Shown: positions 16,562-24,900, numbered from the stretch's first letter. The stretch: DNA of 64,000 nt from Lachnoclostridium sp. An181 (GCF_002160325.1 NZ_NFKJ01000002.1:62001-126000); one strand, 5' to 3'. Numbers and translations are program-made. The notes: generated by a model from the letters alone, not told the origin.

Positions 16562-17064
16562 ATCATCATTCCCATAATGTACAAATCATAGTACGTTCCA
16601 TTGAGCAAGGTAGAGTTTTTACAGCATCCTTCAATGATGAATCCAAACTTTAAGTACAGGGAAACTGCCTTTATATTGTCTGCTCTTGTGTCCAGACGGA
16701 TCCTTGTCGTCACCTTGTTCCCTTTTGCCCATGTGATCAGCCGGTCGATCAATTCTGTTCCAATCCCCTGTCCCTGATATGCTTTTGCAACGACAATGCC
16801 AAGTTCTCCCTCGTGCCTGGATTTGATTTTGTGGCTGGAATGAATGGTGGCAATTCCTGCAATTTTCTCCCCGTCCATTGCCATCAGCATAATATTGGTT
16901 TGGTTATCTTTCAGGGAACGGATTTCCTCTCTTTGTTCCTCCTCATTCATCGGATATTCATCCTTTTCAAAACTTAAGTAGCTTGTTTCTCCTCCCACTT
17001 CATTATAAAATGCAACGATTGCTTCCGCGTCTTCTTCCCTTGCTGTACGGTATGTAATATTCAT
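16558..17064 (-). CDS. GNAT-family N-acetyltransferase
   Basis: A 168-residue acetyltransferase that would move an acetyl group from acetyl-CoA to an unknown amine. The acetyl-CoA loop is seen in ELGIVVAKAYQGQGIGTELI, followed by LDTRADNIKAVSLYLKFGF, as in RimJ/RimL-like or PhnO-like enzymes. I start at the ATG at 17064 (MNITYRTARE), which has AGGAGAATAGGAAG upstream; the open frame extends further but that part lies in the 5' leader with its hairpin. First gene of an operon with the DUF3592 protein and the Gfo/Idh oxidoreductase. Confidence 0.88.
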   Translation of the reverse strand: MNITYRTAREEDAEAIVAFYNEVGGETSYLSFEKDEYPMNEEEQREEIRSLKDNQTNIMLMAMDGEKIAGIATIHSSHKIKSRHEGELGIVVAKAYQGQGIGTELIDRLITWAKGNKVTTRIRLDTRADNIKAVSLYLKFGFIIEGCCKNSTLLNGTYYDLYIMGMMI

Positions 17065-17094
17065 CTTCCTATTCTCCTTTTCTTTTGAGTAGGC

Positions 17095-17136
17095 ACAGCT
17101 GTCAATCCGATATCTTTCTTTTATCGTGACAGCTGT
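17095..17136 (-). repeat. inverted repeat in the 5' leader of the GNAT operon
   Basis: ACAGCTGTCA (17095-17104) and TGACAGCTGT (17127-17136), a perfect 10-bp pair with a 22-nt loop. It lies between the promoter and the ATG at 17064. It could be an operator or an mRNA stem; there is no T-tract, so it is not a terminator. Confidence 0.6.
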
Positions 17137-17152
17137 CCTGTGCAATGTCACT

Positions 17153-17181
17153 ATTATATCCTTATTTCATGGACAGAACAA
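17153..17181 (-). promoter_or_regulatory. promoter of the GNAT operon
   Basis: Minus-strand TTGTTC (17181-17176), 17-nt spacer, TATAAT (17158-17153). The predicted transcript would begin near 17146 and carry the inverted repeat in an ~80-nt leader. Confidence 0.6.
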
Positions 17182-17188
17182 TGAATTT

Positions 17189-18043
17189 TTATCTTTTCTT
17201 CATTTCATACTCAAACGCGGCTTTTTTTGTTTTCTTCTCAAACACAAGTTTTCCTTTATACGTCATAGAATAACTGGCATAACAGCAAACATTTTCAAGA
17301 ATCCTTCGTGTCATATTCCCTTCATCGGGCGCACGCAAAGCATAGGCTTTGTCATCTAGAAGTTTCACTTTCAGCTCATATCCTCTCTGGCGGACGAAAA
17401 GCTCTCCTTTTTCCATTTTTGTAACTGCTGCACCAAGATAGGTTGCAAACCGATACTCCCGTCCCTTCCAATGAACAATTCCAATTGTTCCTGTAAACGA
17501 AAGTCCTCCAATGGGTACGGTCGCTGCTGCAAGAACAATACATCCCTCCTCAAAGAAACTTTGCGTCCAGACATATTTGTCCGGAAACGAAACGCCGCTA
17601 TCGCCTTCCATGTATCCTTTTGCATTCTCCATGTCCAACTTTTTTGAACCAATCCAAAGATGTCCGTTGACCAGATGCTGCAAGCTGTAAACCGCATGTC
17701 TGCACTCCATCATTGGAATATGCCGAAACGGACCCATAATGTCGTACTTTGGCTTTACAAAACCATGAAATTGAAAGACGCCGCGAATTCTTGTATCTCC
17801 ATCTTTCAGATTCAGATACATACCTTTTTTTGAAAAAACATTTTCTCCAATTTTCATGATCAGTTTCTTTCTGTTGATCCGAAACTGATGAATGGGGAAT
17901 TCTACATTCCACGTTCCTTTTTCCGTAATTACCTGAACAGAACAAGACCTTTTTTGATTTGAGATATGCACGGCAGGAATCACGGCCACCGTCTCCGTTC
18001 CCGACTGACATCGAAAATACCATCCATAAAAAAACTTATTCAT
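17189..18043 (-). CDS. tocopherol-cyclase-like protein
   Basis: A 284-residue protein resembling the bacterial branch of the tocopherol cyclase family, a two-barrel lipocalin-like fold. It starts MNKFFYGWYFRCQSGTETVA. It includes VFQFHGFVKPKYDIMGPFRH and MECRHAVYSLQHLVNGHLWI, which are typical. The role in anaerobic Firmicutes is unknown; tocopherol itself is not expected. The ATG at 18043 is chosen because AGGAGGGG lies about 8 nt upstream; it overlaps the end of the FAD-Rieske gene by 8 nt, so both proteins are coupled. The longer open frame runs inside the upstream gene. Confidence 0.78.
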   Translation of the reverse strand: MNKFFYGWYFRCQSGTETVAVIPAVHISNQKRSCSVQVITEKGTWNVEFPIHQFRINRKKLIMKIGENVFSKKGMYLNLKDGDTRIRGVFQFHGFVKPKYDIMGPFRHIPMMECRHAVYSLQHLVNGHLWIGSKKLDMENAKGYMEGDSGVSFPDKYVWTQSFFEEGCIVLAAATVPIGGLSFTGTIGIVHWKGREYRFATYLGAAVTKMEKGELFVRQRGYELKVKLLDDKAYALRAPDEGNMTRRILENVCCYASYSMTYKGKLVFEKKTKKAAFEYEMKKR

Positions 18044-19469
18044 ATTGAATCCCCTCCTGTGCCGGACCATCCAGAAGATTTCCATGGCAGTCAAAACGGG
18101 AGCCATGGCAAGGACATTCCCACGTCTTTTCATCCGGATTCCAGGCCACCTGGCACCCAAGATGGCAACATGCTGATTGTACCTTACAGTCTCTTTCTCC
18201 TTCCATTTTGTAAACTCCTGCCTTCCCGGTTTTTGTCTTTACAATACCCCCATGCCCAGTCTCCAATTCCTCTCTTGCTTTTTCCGGTACCTGAAAAAAT
18301 CGTTTTGACAATCCATTCACCGCTTTTGCTCCATCCTTTAATATCTGCGGTACCTCCTCTGTGGAAAACCTTCTGGAAGAAAATGTCTTGGCATATGGAT
18401 TTTCCACACCACAGATCATATCGCATAGGATCTTGGATGCCACCATGGATGAGGTCATACCCCATTTTTGAAATCCGGTCGCGACAAACCAACCCGGCCT
18501 TGTTTTTGCATATTTTCCCACGAATGGAACCTGGTCAGATGTAATACAGTCCTGAGCAGACCAATGGGCTACCTCCTTGGCATCCGGGAAAAATTGTTTT
18601 GCTTTTTGGCGTAACATCTCATACCTTTTTCCACCTGTATTTTCTCCTGTCCTGTGTCCTTGTCCACCAAAAAGGAGATACTTCCCATACCTTCGAAATG
18701 AATACGACTCCTCTCCGTCGCCGATATACATGCCATTGATCACCCCTGCATCTTCCAACGCCAGCACATATGAGCGTTCCTGGTGCATTCTCGTAAAATA
18801 AAGCCCCGGGAAATTAACAAACGGATAGTGTGTTGCAAAAACAATTTTATCTGCCTTCACAATTCCCTGTGCAGTTTGGATAAGATTCCCCTCTACCTTT
18901 CTTACCGGAGTATTCTCGTAGATCTCCAACTGTTCTGCAATTGCTTTCATAAATTTCAACGGATGGAACTGGGCCTGTCCCTCGAATCTGACCGCCCCTG
19001 CACAAGGAACCGGTATTTCTATATGCCGGACATAAGATGCTGCAATCCCAAGTTTAGCCGCTGCCTTGGCCTCATTCCTTAATTTTTTCTCATTTTTTGA
19101 ATAGACATAAGAACTTGTCCTCTCAAAGTCACATTCAATGTTGTTTTCCTGTATGATCTGTTCATACTCTTCGATCGCTTTTTGGTTTGCCTGCACATAC
19201 TGTCCTGCAGTTTTTTGTCCCTTTTTTCGGATAAATGCATCACAAAACAGACCGTGCTGCGATGTGATCTTTGCGGTCGTATTTTTTGTCTGCCCGTTTC
19301 CTATTCTTTTTGCCTCCAATACAACTGCATGGACGCTGGCTTTTTTCAGCTGATATGCGGTCAGGAGCCCTGCCATGCCTGCACCGATGACAGCCACCTC
19401 TGTCTGTATCTCTCTATTCAGAGTTTCTCTTTCCTCTATTGTGCATGTTTTCCTCCATATAGATTCCAT
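18036..19469 (-). CDS. FAD-dependent oxidoreductase with C-terminal Rieske domain
   Basis: A 477-residue fusion. Residues 1 to about 390 form a DAO-type FAD oxidoreductase with the dinucleotide motif GAGMAG at 29-34 and a second FAD contact near WFVATGFQKWGMTSS. The C-terminal ~80 residues are a Rieske [2Fe-2S] domain with ligands Cys434, His436, Cys452 and His455 (ACCHLGC and CPCHGSRFD). No signal peptide is seen, so it is probably cytoplasmic. Electrons could pass between the flavin and the cluster, but substrate is unknown. It is coupled to the tocopherol-cyclase-like gene. AGGAGACATCAG precedes the ATG. Confidence 0.9.
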   Translation of the reverse strand: MESIWRKTCTIEERETLNREIQTEVAVIGAGMAGLLTAYQLKKASVHAVVLEAKRIGNGQTKNTTAKITSQHGLFCDAFIRKKGQKTAGQYVQANQKAIEEYEQIIQENNIECDFERTSSYVYSKNEKKLRNEAKAAAKLGIAASYVRHIEIPVPCAGAVRFEGQAQFHPLKFMKAIAEQLEIYENTPVRKVEGNLIQTAQGIVKADKIVFATHYPFVNFPGLYFTRMHQERSYVLALEDAGVINGMYIGDGEESYSFRRYGKYLLFGGQGHRTGENTGGKRYEMLRQKAKQFFPDAKEVAHWSAQDCITSDQVPFVGKYAKTRPGWFVATGFQKWGMTSSMVASKILCDMICGVENPYAKTFSSRRFSTEEVPQILKDGAKAVNGLSKRFFQVPEKAREELETGHGGIVKTKTGKAGVYKMEGERDCKVQSACCHLGCQVAWNPDEKTWECPCHGSRFDCHGNLLDGPAQEGIQYE

Positions 19470-19565
19470 CTGATGTCTCCTGTTTCCTTTTTTCTATAAG
19501 ATTTCCCATAAGAGACAATTTATTCCACCCGGAAGATTTTATTGTCTTATCTCTCCTAATAGCAT

Positions 19566-19607
19566 AAAAAATACCGCACATCTCGCACACAAGATAAACG
19601 GTACTTT
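19566..19607 (-). terminator. intrinsic terminator after the ECF S-component gene
   Basis: On the minus strand TACCG...CGGTA with flanking A/T pairs and an inner ATCT/AGAT stem, followed by TTTTTT. It lies directly after the stop at 19611. Confidence 0.65.
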
Positions 19608-19610
19608 TCT

Positions 19611-20147
19611 TTATTCCTTTATGACAACAATTCTGCATTTTTCCACTGCATACCGAAATGGCCGGTAAAGGATGAGACATAAAATAAAATTACTGATTCC
19701 ATGAATCAAATCATAAGGGATACCTGCGATCCACCACGTCAACATCATGGATGGCCCTCCTATAAAGAAATACGGGATGGCACACAATGCGCCAAAACCC
19801 AGACCATACGCACCACAAAGTATGGAATATCCCCACACGGAACGACAACCGCTTTTGCAGACCACCAGCGCGAGTAAAACCAAAAACGGCCAAATGTAGA
19901 GATAATTGATCACCCAAAGGCCCATTCCCCAGACCATGCATTCTACACCTACAAAAGCAAAGGATGCTGCCAGAGCTTTTTTCCCGAATACCGTTGTATA
20001 TACAACAAGTAAAAGCGTAACAAGTTCCACATTTGGAAGAAAGGCCAGACCAATCTTTGCTGCCTCCAAGGTAGCTGTCAATACACCAATGGTCACAATA
20101 TCCGAAACTTTCCACCCAATGCGGCTATCTTCTTTTTTCTTTCCCAT
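19611..20147 (-). CDS. ECF transporter S component (possibly corrinoid)
   Basis: A 178-residue membrane protein with about five or six helices, resembling substrate-binding S components of energy-coupling factor vitamin importers. The N-terminal KVSDIVTIGVLTATLEAAKI fits the interaction helix. The shared ATPase/EcfT module is not encoded here. Its immediate partner upstream, 3 nt away, encodes a DUF4430 protein. DUF4430 resembles the C-terminal domain of cobalamin carriers and is often paired with ECF S components, so a corrinoid substrate is the best guess. No cobalamin riboswitch was recognised upstream. Confidence 0.75.
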   Translation of the reverse strand: MGKKKEDSRIGWKVSDIVTIGVLTATLEAAKIGLAFLPNVELVTLLLVVYTTVFGKKALAASFAFVGVECMVWGMGLWVINYLYIWPFLVLLALVVCKSGCRSVWGYSILCGAYGLGFGALCAIPYFFIGGPSMMLTWWIAGIPYDLIHGISNFILCLILYRPFRYAVEKCRIVVIKE

Positions 20148-20150
20148 CTT

Positions 20151-20588
20151 CTACTCACTGTCCGTCTCATAAGAAAACCGATAGGTATCGCCGTCCGCAA
20201 CCGGCTGGTTGTCTGCACTGTTCTGTCCATACTCTCCGTTTACATAGATAGACCAGTAAGCGCCGTCCGTCTCATAATCCGCCTTCAGCCCATTGACACT
20301 TTCAATATACAGACCATATTCTCCTTCTGTTCCTTCATAAGAGAAATCTCCCTCTTCCACCAATTCATCCATGACTTCCCTTAAATATTTTGCGTCTGTG
20401 GAAATTTTATAGGATTTCACCTTATTTTGGTCATTTTCCACTTCCAAAGTGCACTGCTTTGTTCCCTCTTTAGCTTTCGGTCCTGCAATCATATACACAG
20501 CCACAAGAATAGCCGCAAAAACTGCGAGAAACGCTACTCCAATCCAGATTTTCTTCTTACTCTGTTTCAATTTTTCTTCAACTCCCAT
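20151..20588 (-). CDS. membrane-anchored DUF4430 protein
   Basis: A 145-residue protein with one N-terminal membrane anchor at about 14-35 (IWIGVAFLAVFAAILVAVYM) and an extracellular DUF4430 domain. That domain resembles the C-terminal beta domain of transcobalamin/intrinsic factor. The typical ending GAYWSIYVNGEYGQNSADNQ and GDTYRFSYE is present. It probably captures or hands over ligand for the ECF S component encoded 3 nt downstream. There is no lipobox, so anchoring is by the helix. The ribosome binding site before the ATG is weak. Confidence 0.8.
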   Translation of the reverse strand: MGVEEKLKQSKKKIWIGVAFLAVFAAILVAVYMIAGPKAKEGTKQCTLEVENDQNKVKSYKISTDAKYLREVMDELVEEGDFSYEGTEGEYGLYIESVNGLKADYETDGAYWSIYVNGEYGQNSADNQPVADGDTYRFSYETDSE

Positions 20589-20602
20589 CTAATACTTGCT
20601 GT

Positions 20603-21001
20603 CTATCGGCAGCTGCCGCCGTTTCCTGAACATCCGTGTTTATCCTCGCCACAATGATGCCCTTCGCTGTGATGCTCACACTGAATCTCTGAGTGATACA
20701 CCAGATTTCCTTCAAGAAAAGAGCTGACTGCATCATCTGCACTTCCAGATACACCCGGATACAGCTCGATTTTTGCGTCTGCCAGAGCATTCTTTGCCCC
20801 TGCTCCGATTCCTCCACAAATCAAAGCATCCACTCCCATATCTTTCAAAAATACAGCAAGAGCTCCGTGACCGCTTCCTTGGGCACTTAACACTTCCATC
20901 CCCGCTACTTTTCCGTCTTTGATATCATATAACTTAAATTGTTCTGTGTGTCCAAAATGCTGAAATACATTTCCGTTTTCATAAGTAACTGCAACTTTCA
21001 T
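20603..21001 (-). CDS. NifX/NifB-type dinitrogenase cofactor-like protein with Cys/His-rich tail
   Basis: A 132-residue protein whose first ~105 residues match the small iron-molybdenum cofactor-binding domain (MKVAVTYENGNVFQHFGHTE, then DALICGGIGAGAKNALADAK). In organisms without nitrogenase such proteins are thought to handle metal clusters; the role here is unknown. The C-terminal tail is unusual, dense in Cys and His (CEHHSEGHHCGEDKHGCSGN), suggesting metal binding. The ATG at 21001 starts the conserved domain; a GAAGGGAA sequence lies rather far upstream, so initiation may be weak. A strong promoter precedes it; the DUF4430/ECF genes 15 nt downstream may share the transcript. Confidence 0.88.
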   Translation of the reverse strand: MKVAVTYENGNVFQHFGHTEQFKLYDIKDGKVAGMEVLSAQGSGHGALAVFLKDMGVDALICGGIGAGAKNALADAKIELYPGVSGSADDAVSSFLEGNLVYHSEIQCEHHSEGHHCGEDKHGCSGNGGSCR

Positions 21002-21060
21002 AAATTTACTATTCCCTTCACTTTTTTTCGCTTTTGACAGCTGATATTCTTGCAACTATA

Positions 21061-21089
21061 ACTATATCATGCATGTAACAATTTCTCAA
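21061..21089 (-). promoter_or_regulatory. promoter of the NifX-like gene
   Basis: Minus-strand TTGAGA (21089-21084), 17-nt spacer, TATAGT (21066-21061), about 60 nt before the ATG. Confidence 0.6.
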
Positions 21090-21098
21090 TCGTATGTT

Positions 21099-21460
21099 CT
21101 ATGTTCTGTTCTTAGATATTTTTGTGTATAAAGGCATACAGCAAAATCGACTTTCATTTATCGCAAGGTCTGCAGGCAACAACGCATTGGTAAGAAGACT
21201 GGACAGGCGGACTGCACAGCCATATTTCTCTGTTACAAGCAGACAGTTTTTCCCAATCCACCCAAGACCTGCACGGGTAGCAACTGTTTTATGCGCAAGT
21301 CTTGTGCACCAATCTTCATCTGCCTTTACTACTTTGGTTGTATTTGCATATGCCTGATATCCGCATTCCTGCAAAAACAGCGCAGCACCACATGAAACAA
21401 TTTCATCCGATTTTTCATTTAAGGCATAATAAGCATCTAAATTTCCCCTTATTGTATTGC
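21099..21460 (-). pseudogene. remnant of a QueG-like 4Fe-4S protein
   Basis: The frame reads LDAYYALNEKSDEIVSCGAA, then TRLAHKTVATRAGLGWIGKN and LLVTEKYGCAVRLSSLLTNA. These are the conserved central blocks of epoxyqueuosine-reductase-like iron-sulfur proteins. No start codon with a ribosome binding site exists in frame. At the 3' end the expected cluster motif after INESR is lost: the frame reads FCCMPLYTKISKNRT and stops at 21099. The N-terminal domain and both 4Fe-4S sites are missing, so it is a fragment. Confidence 0.65.
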
Positions 21461-21536
21461 TCTCATATTCCCCTCCTCATACAATCACTGATATGTCTCT
21501 ACAAACTACTTCTTCACTATCATTGCTTTTACAATT

Positions 21537-21983
21537 TCACACCAGATTCCTCTGCAAATAAACCATGTCTATCAGCTGAACACCACATTCATATATGGGA
21601 TGATCATAATTTTCAGTGAAAAAATTTTTAATGCTGTGTGAACGGGTAAAACCACATTTTTCGTAAAAAGGGATCGTCAACGGACTGTCCCCTGTTCCAA
21701 CCTGTAAAACAGAATATCGTCCCCTGTATCTCATCGCTATAAAGTCAATCAATGCTTTCCCATATCCTTTTCCCTGATAAGCTGGTCCAACAGCAATATT
21801 CTTGATTTCAAGGATTCCATTCCCTTCATCTGTAACGATACATTCCCCTTTTATTCCGGCATCTTCCAATATATACATTACCCCTCTGTCTATATAGCGA
21901 TCAATCATATCTTCTTGCTCATCTGCAAGCAACAACAATGAAAGATACTGTTTTTTATTATCTTTGACCTCTTTTATTTTCAT
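21537..21983 (-). CDS. GNAT-family N-acetyltransferase
   Basis: A 148-residue acetyltransferase with the acetyl-CoA-binding pattern IKNIAVGPAYQGKGYGKALI and the C-terminal LTIPFYEKCGFTRSHSIKNF block, in which residues contact the acceptor. It resembles YvbK-like enzymes. I start at the ATG at 21983 (MKIKEVKDNK) with GGAG about 9 nt upstream; an in-frame ATG 15 nt earlier lies on that site. It follows the AAA ATPase gene by 28 nt and is probably in the same transcript. It appears intact, in contrast to many neighbours. Confidence 0.85.
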   Translation of the reverse strand: MKIKEVKDNKKQYLSLLLLADEQEDMIDRYIDRGVMYILEDAGIKGECIVTDEGNGILEIKNIAVGPAYQGKGYGKALIDFIAMRYRGRYSVLQVGTGDSPLTIPFYEKCGFTRSHSIKNFFTENYDHPIYECGVQLIDMVYLQRNLV

Positions 21984-22011
21984 GCTGCTTTGCTCCATCC
22001 ATCTGTAAGCT

Positions 22012-22869
22012 CTATCTAAACTCCTCATCATGTTCTTTAAAAAACTGATAATACTCCCTGACATTTTCCAGTTCTGTCCATTTCTTCACATCCACCGGAT
22101 CTTCATCCAGATCATAAATCTTAGCCCCTCTCATGGACAGAACAAACGGTGAATGTGTCGAGATGATAAATTGACATCCAAAAAAACGCGCCGAATTTTC
22201 TATAAATTGTACCAGCTCCTTTTGTCTGGCAGGCGAAAGACTGTTCTCCGGCTCGTCCAGCAAAAATAATCCATTTTCTGTAATTTTCTCCGAGAAATAC
22301 AAAAACGCACTTTCGCCGTTTGAGTATTCACGAATATTGCCCATCAGCTCTGACCGCACAAATCTGGATTGTGTCATTCTTCTTGCTTTTGTAACCTTTT
22401 TCAACATTTCGTAATCTTCCAAAGAACGCATCTGGAATTTAGCGTATTTTACGTCAAGATATTCCTCAAGAAGGGAATCCTTCTTCCGGTCTATTCCTTC
22501 ATTTATATCCCGGATATTCAACATATAATCAAAAACATCGTCACTGGTTATCACACGGCTGTTTTTCGGAATCACTTCTCTTCCCTCATAATCACACATC
22601 TTTAAATAGTCTTCAAAAAAATTGGATTTATTAAACGCACTGTCGCGCAAAATATGCAGTTTCTCCGCGATCACATTCAGTGCCGTTGTCTTTCCAGACC
22701 CATTCCCGCCATATAAAATCGTCACAGGCTCAAAATCAATCCGTCGAAATTTATGCCTCGATAGAATCTGAAACGGATAATAGGAATCATAGCATGTCCT
22801 TTTTTGATCCATAAAAAAATCAACTTCCATCTCGCTGCCTGGGAAAGTAAAATAATCCAGATACATCAT
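22012..22869 (-). CDS. AAA-family ATPase with ABC-like ATP site
   Basis: A 285-residue P-loop protein: Walker A YGGNGSGKTT near residues 53-62, Walker B LFLLDEPENSLSP, and the H-loop FIISTHSPFVLS. The compact layout, with a helical insert between the motifs, is that of the small AAA_21/OLD-like or predicted ABC-type ATPases found in defence and repair contexts. No nuclease or toxin partner is adjacent; the downstream gene is a GNAT acetyltransferase. The whole gene is intact. Function unknown. Confidence 0.82.
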   Translation of the reverse strand: MMYLDYFTFPGSEMEVDFFMDQKRTCYDSYYPFQILSRHKFRRIDFEPVTILYGGNGSGKTTALNVIAEKLHILRDSAFNKSNFFEDYLKMCDYEGREVIPKNSRVITSDDVFDYMLNIRDINEGIDRKKDSLLEEYLDVKYAKFQMRSLEDYEMLKKVTKARRMTQSRFVRSELMGNIREYSNGESAFLYFSEKITENGLFLLDEPENSLSPARQKELVQFIENSARFFGCQFIISTHSPFVLSMRGAKIYDLDEDPVDVKKWTELENVREYYQFFKEHDEEFR

Positions 22870-22922
22870 TTCGCTTATTCCTTTCTAAAATATAGTCAAA
22901 ACAAAAAAATATAGATCAAGCT

Positions 22923-23652
22923 TTACTGCCCCGGACGAAGAAACGGATAAGCAATATCATTCGATAATAAATCTTTATAGGCCTTCACTTTTCGAAATGT
23001 ATTTCCCATCATTTCACGTTCGCGATAAGAACGAATTTGTTCCATATCAAAGTCCGCATAATACAGTCTCTCTGTCATTTCATCTGCCAAAAAAATTGTA
23101 TTCTCAATACATACTCCATCTCTGTCCCAGCAAATCGGGCTAAAAGTGCACGAATTACCGCGGTCTTTCCCATTTGGATTTGCCATCACAATCCCCATCA
23201 TATTTTCATAAGCACGTGTAGAAAGTGCCTGAACTCTGGGTTTCATGGAACCGCAATCATTTGGCACAAGGACAATCTCCGCTCCTTTTAGCATTAAAAT
23301 CCTTGCACTTTCTATGTACTTTCGAATATTTCATTAAAATCTTTCCGTCCTTGTTGATCACAAAGGCTGAGTTTTGAGGTTTTATATCACCTCTCGTAAA
23401 TGCAGTGGCAACTACACCTATCTGAAACTTTTGAGCAGCCAGGCACAGATCACGAATATAATCACTGTTGTCAGTAACTGCATCCTCATTGCCAATTGGC
23501 AGCTCATACCCTGTGATAAAACATTCCGGCAGCAACAATATATCAGCATTGTTTTTGGCAGCATACTCCATATTGGCAATGATGGTATCTATATTCTTTT
23601 CTTCTTGCCTTGGCACAGATTGCTTTTGTAAAACTGCTATTTTAAAATTCAT
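22923..23652 (-). pseudogene. carbon-nitrogen hydrolase (nitrilase family) with internal deletion
   Basis: The 5' block (from ATG 23652, MNFKIAVLQKQSVPRQEEKN) has the catalytic Glu region NADILLLPECFITGYELPIG and the catalytic Lys in KYSKVH. After KVH the frame is wrong and stops. In another frame the sequence resumes at ESARILMLKGAEIVLVPNDC and continues to the end. The missing ~40-50 residues hold the catalytic Cys (normally GVMICYDxExPE). The deletion also shifts frame, so the enzyme is dead. The active-site loss and frame change together rule out a simple sequencing slip. Confidence 0.82.
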
Positions 23653-23696
23653 TATTCCAGTCTCCATAAATCCCTCTATTGCTACAACATCAACTG

Positions 23697-24107
23697 TCAT
23701 CTTTTTATGCTGTTAAATTTAATAAATTCATTCCATAATGCATCATAATTTTCAAAATTATAATATTGGTCATCAATCTTAAAATAAAGACCAGGACTTA
23801 TCTCCAAGGATTCTCCGTCTGAAAATTGCAATGAATAATAAGTGGCTGCTCCAGAAGATAATCCTTTATTTTTGTCTACTTGATCTCCAAGTTCAACTTT
23901 ATTCAGCAATTCAAGAAAATCATCCTTTTCACTATCCGTTAAAAAGTATTCCGATTCCCCTTCTTTCCCGCCTGAACTTCCTGTACGTCGGATTTCTTCC
24001 ACCTTAGATGACTCAATTTTACTTAATTCCTTTGTTTCCTTTTGTTTCGCACAACTTACACAAACTGCCAGAACTACGGTAATCAAACATAAAATCCATA
24101 TTTTCAT
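23697..24107 (-). CDS. small lipoprotein, unknown
   Basis: A 136-residue predicted lipoprotein. The signal peptide MKIWILCLITVVLAVCVSCA ends in the lipobox VCVSC. A charged linker rich in Lys, Glu and Ser follows, then a small domain (residues ~60-136) with FLELLNKVELGDQVDKNKG, LEISPGLYFKIDDQYYNFEN. I do not recognise the family. The ATG at 24107 has AAAGGA 6 nt upstream; a GTG 24 nt earlier overlaps the neighbouring remnant. The coding frame is intact. Confidence 0.7.
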   Translation of the reverse strand: MKIWILCLITVVLAVCVSCAKQKETKELSKIESSKVEEIRRTGSSGGKEGESEYFLTDSEKDDFLELLNKVELGDQVDKNKGLSSGAATYYSLQFSDGESLEISPGLYFKIDDQYYNFENYDALWNEFIKFNSIKR

Positions 24108-24127
24108 AAATCCTTTTTTCAAATATC

Positions 24128-24509
24128 TCACTCCTGTAACTTCAGATTATCCATTCCCGTTCCTTCACCTATTTTCTGAAGTTCCTGTTTTAACACTTTC
24201 CGTACCTTTTCCAAATCAGGATTTCACAACAAAGGCAGGAAATCCACCAGTTTTTCCGGTTCAAAATTCCATCATTTCAATTCCAGTAAAACTTCAATCA
24301 GCTCATCGTCAAATCAAATGTTGTGCCAGAGGCGATTGCACAAAACTTCCCAATAATCAGCCTGTCACCAAATGCCGGGTAATTAAATCGAACATTATGT
24401 TCCTCAAAACTTGTCGGATCATTATTGTCATCATAATATGTATAATCTCCAACAATAATATTAGGTGCCTGAATCACGTTTTTGATAAAACAGGATGTCT
24501 TGTATTCAT
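24128..24509 (-). pseudogene. Vat/CatB-like hexapeptide acetyltransferase with internal deletion
   Basis: The 5' part reads NVIQAPNIIVGDYTYYDDNN, then FGDRLIIGKFCAIASGTTF. This is the N-terminal block of streptogramin/xenobiotic acetyltransferases (left-handed beta-helix). It jumps directly to the family C-terminal helix, DELIEVLLELKWWNFEPEKL in the repaired frame. The hexapeptide repeats and catalytic His loop, over 100 residues, are gone. The 5' end is also frameshifted right after MNTRHPVLSK, and further shifts lie in the C-terminal part. AGGTGG precedes the old start. It was probably an acyltransferase of unknown acceptor. Confidence 0.7.
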
Positions 24510-24532
24510 AATGTAAAGACCACCTATAGGAG

Positions 24533-24643
24533 TTAGAATATCCAGCCTATCTTATTAAAAACCACAATACCTAAAATAGCACCTATCGCCAAACATAACA
24601 GATACCATCCTAATTTAGAATTTTTCATAGTCTCTTTTTCCAT
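24533..24643 (-). CDS. very small membrane protein
   Basis: A 36-residue single-helix protein, MEKETMKNSKLGWYLLCLAI followed by GAILGIVVFNKIGWIF. GAAGGGGTGA lies upstream at suitable spacing. The hydrophobic helix covers most of the length. It is 71 nt after another small membrane protein gene in the same direction. Function unknown. Confidence 0.5.
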   Translation of the reverse strand: MEKETMKNSKLGWYLLCLAIGAILGIVVFNKIGWIF

Positions 24644-24714
24644 AGAAAATTCACCCCTTCCTCTACAAACTCTGTGCACATATAATCTCCTAACACTCCG
24701 AAAACACCAGCACA

Positions 24715-24900
24715 TTACCTGCCCTGGTGTTTTTCCTTTTTCTTATCCTCTCCTAATGCGATAAATCCTCCTAATACAGCGAGCATAAACATGATGTTAT
24801 GTTCACCAATCGGATCTGTAACAATAGAATAAACTATAAATGCAGTACAAATCAACAATGCTGTCAATATAATCCCACGAATACTTCTTCTGTATTTCAT
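24715..24900 (-). CDS. small two-helix membrane protein
   Basis: A 61-residue protein with two hydrophobic segments (about 9-27 and 36-49) and a charged C-terminal tail GEDKKKEKHQGR. GGAGGGGG lies about 8 nt before the ATG, a very strong site. It resembles the many small uncharacterised membrane proteins of Firmicutes; no family is recognised. Confidence 0.6.
   Translation of the reverse strand: MKYRRSIRGIILTALLICTAFIVYSIVTDPIGEHNIMFMLAVLGGFIALGEDKKKEKHQGR

Noticed and set aside
20589-21100. Cobalamin riboswitch before the ECF/DUF4430 genes
   Set aside because: The region is filled by the NifX-like gene and a short promoter; no B12-box-like or long structured leader could be found.
22012-22869. 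Two-gene anti-phage system around the AAA ATPase
   Set aside because: The only close partners are a plain GNAT acetyltransferase and a dead nitrilase; there is no nuclease, toxin or reverse transcriptase.
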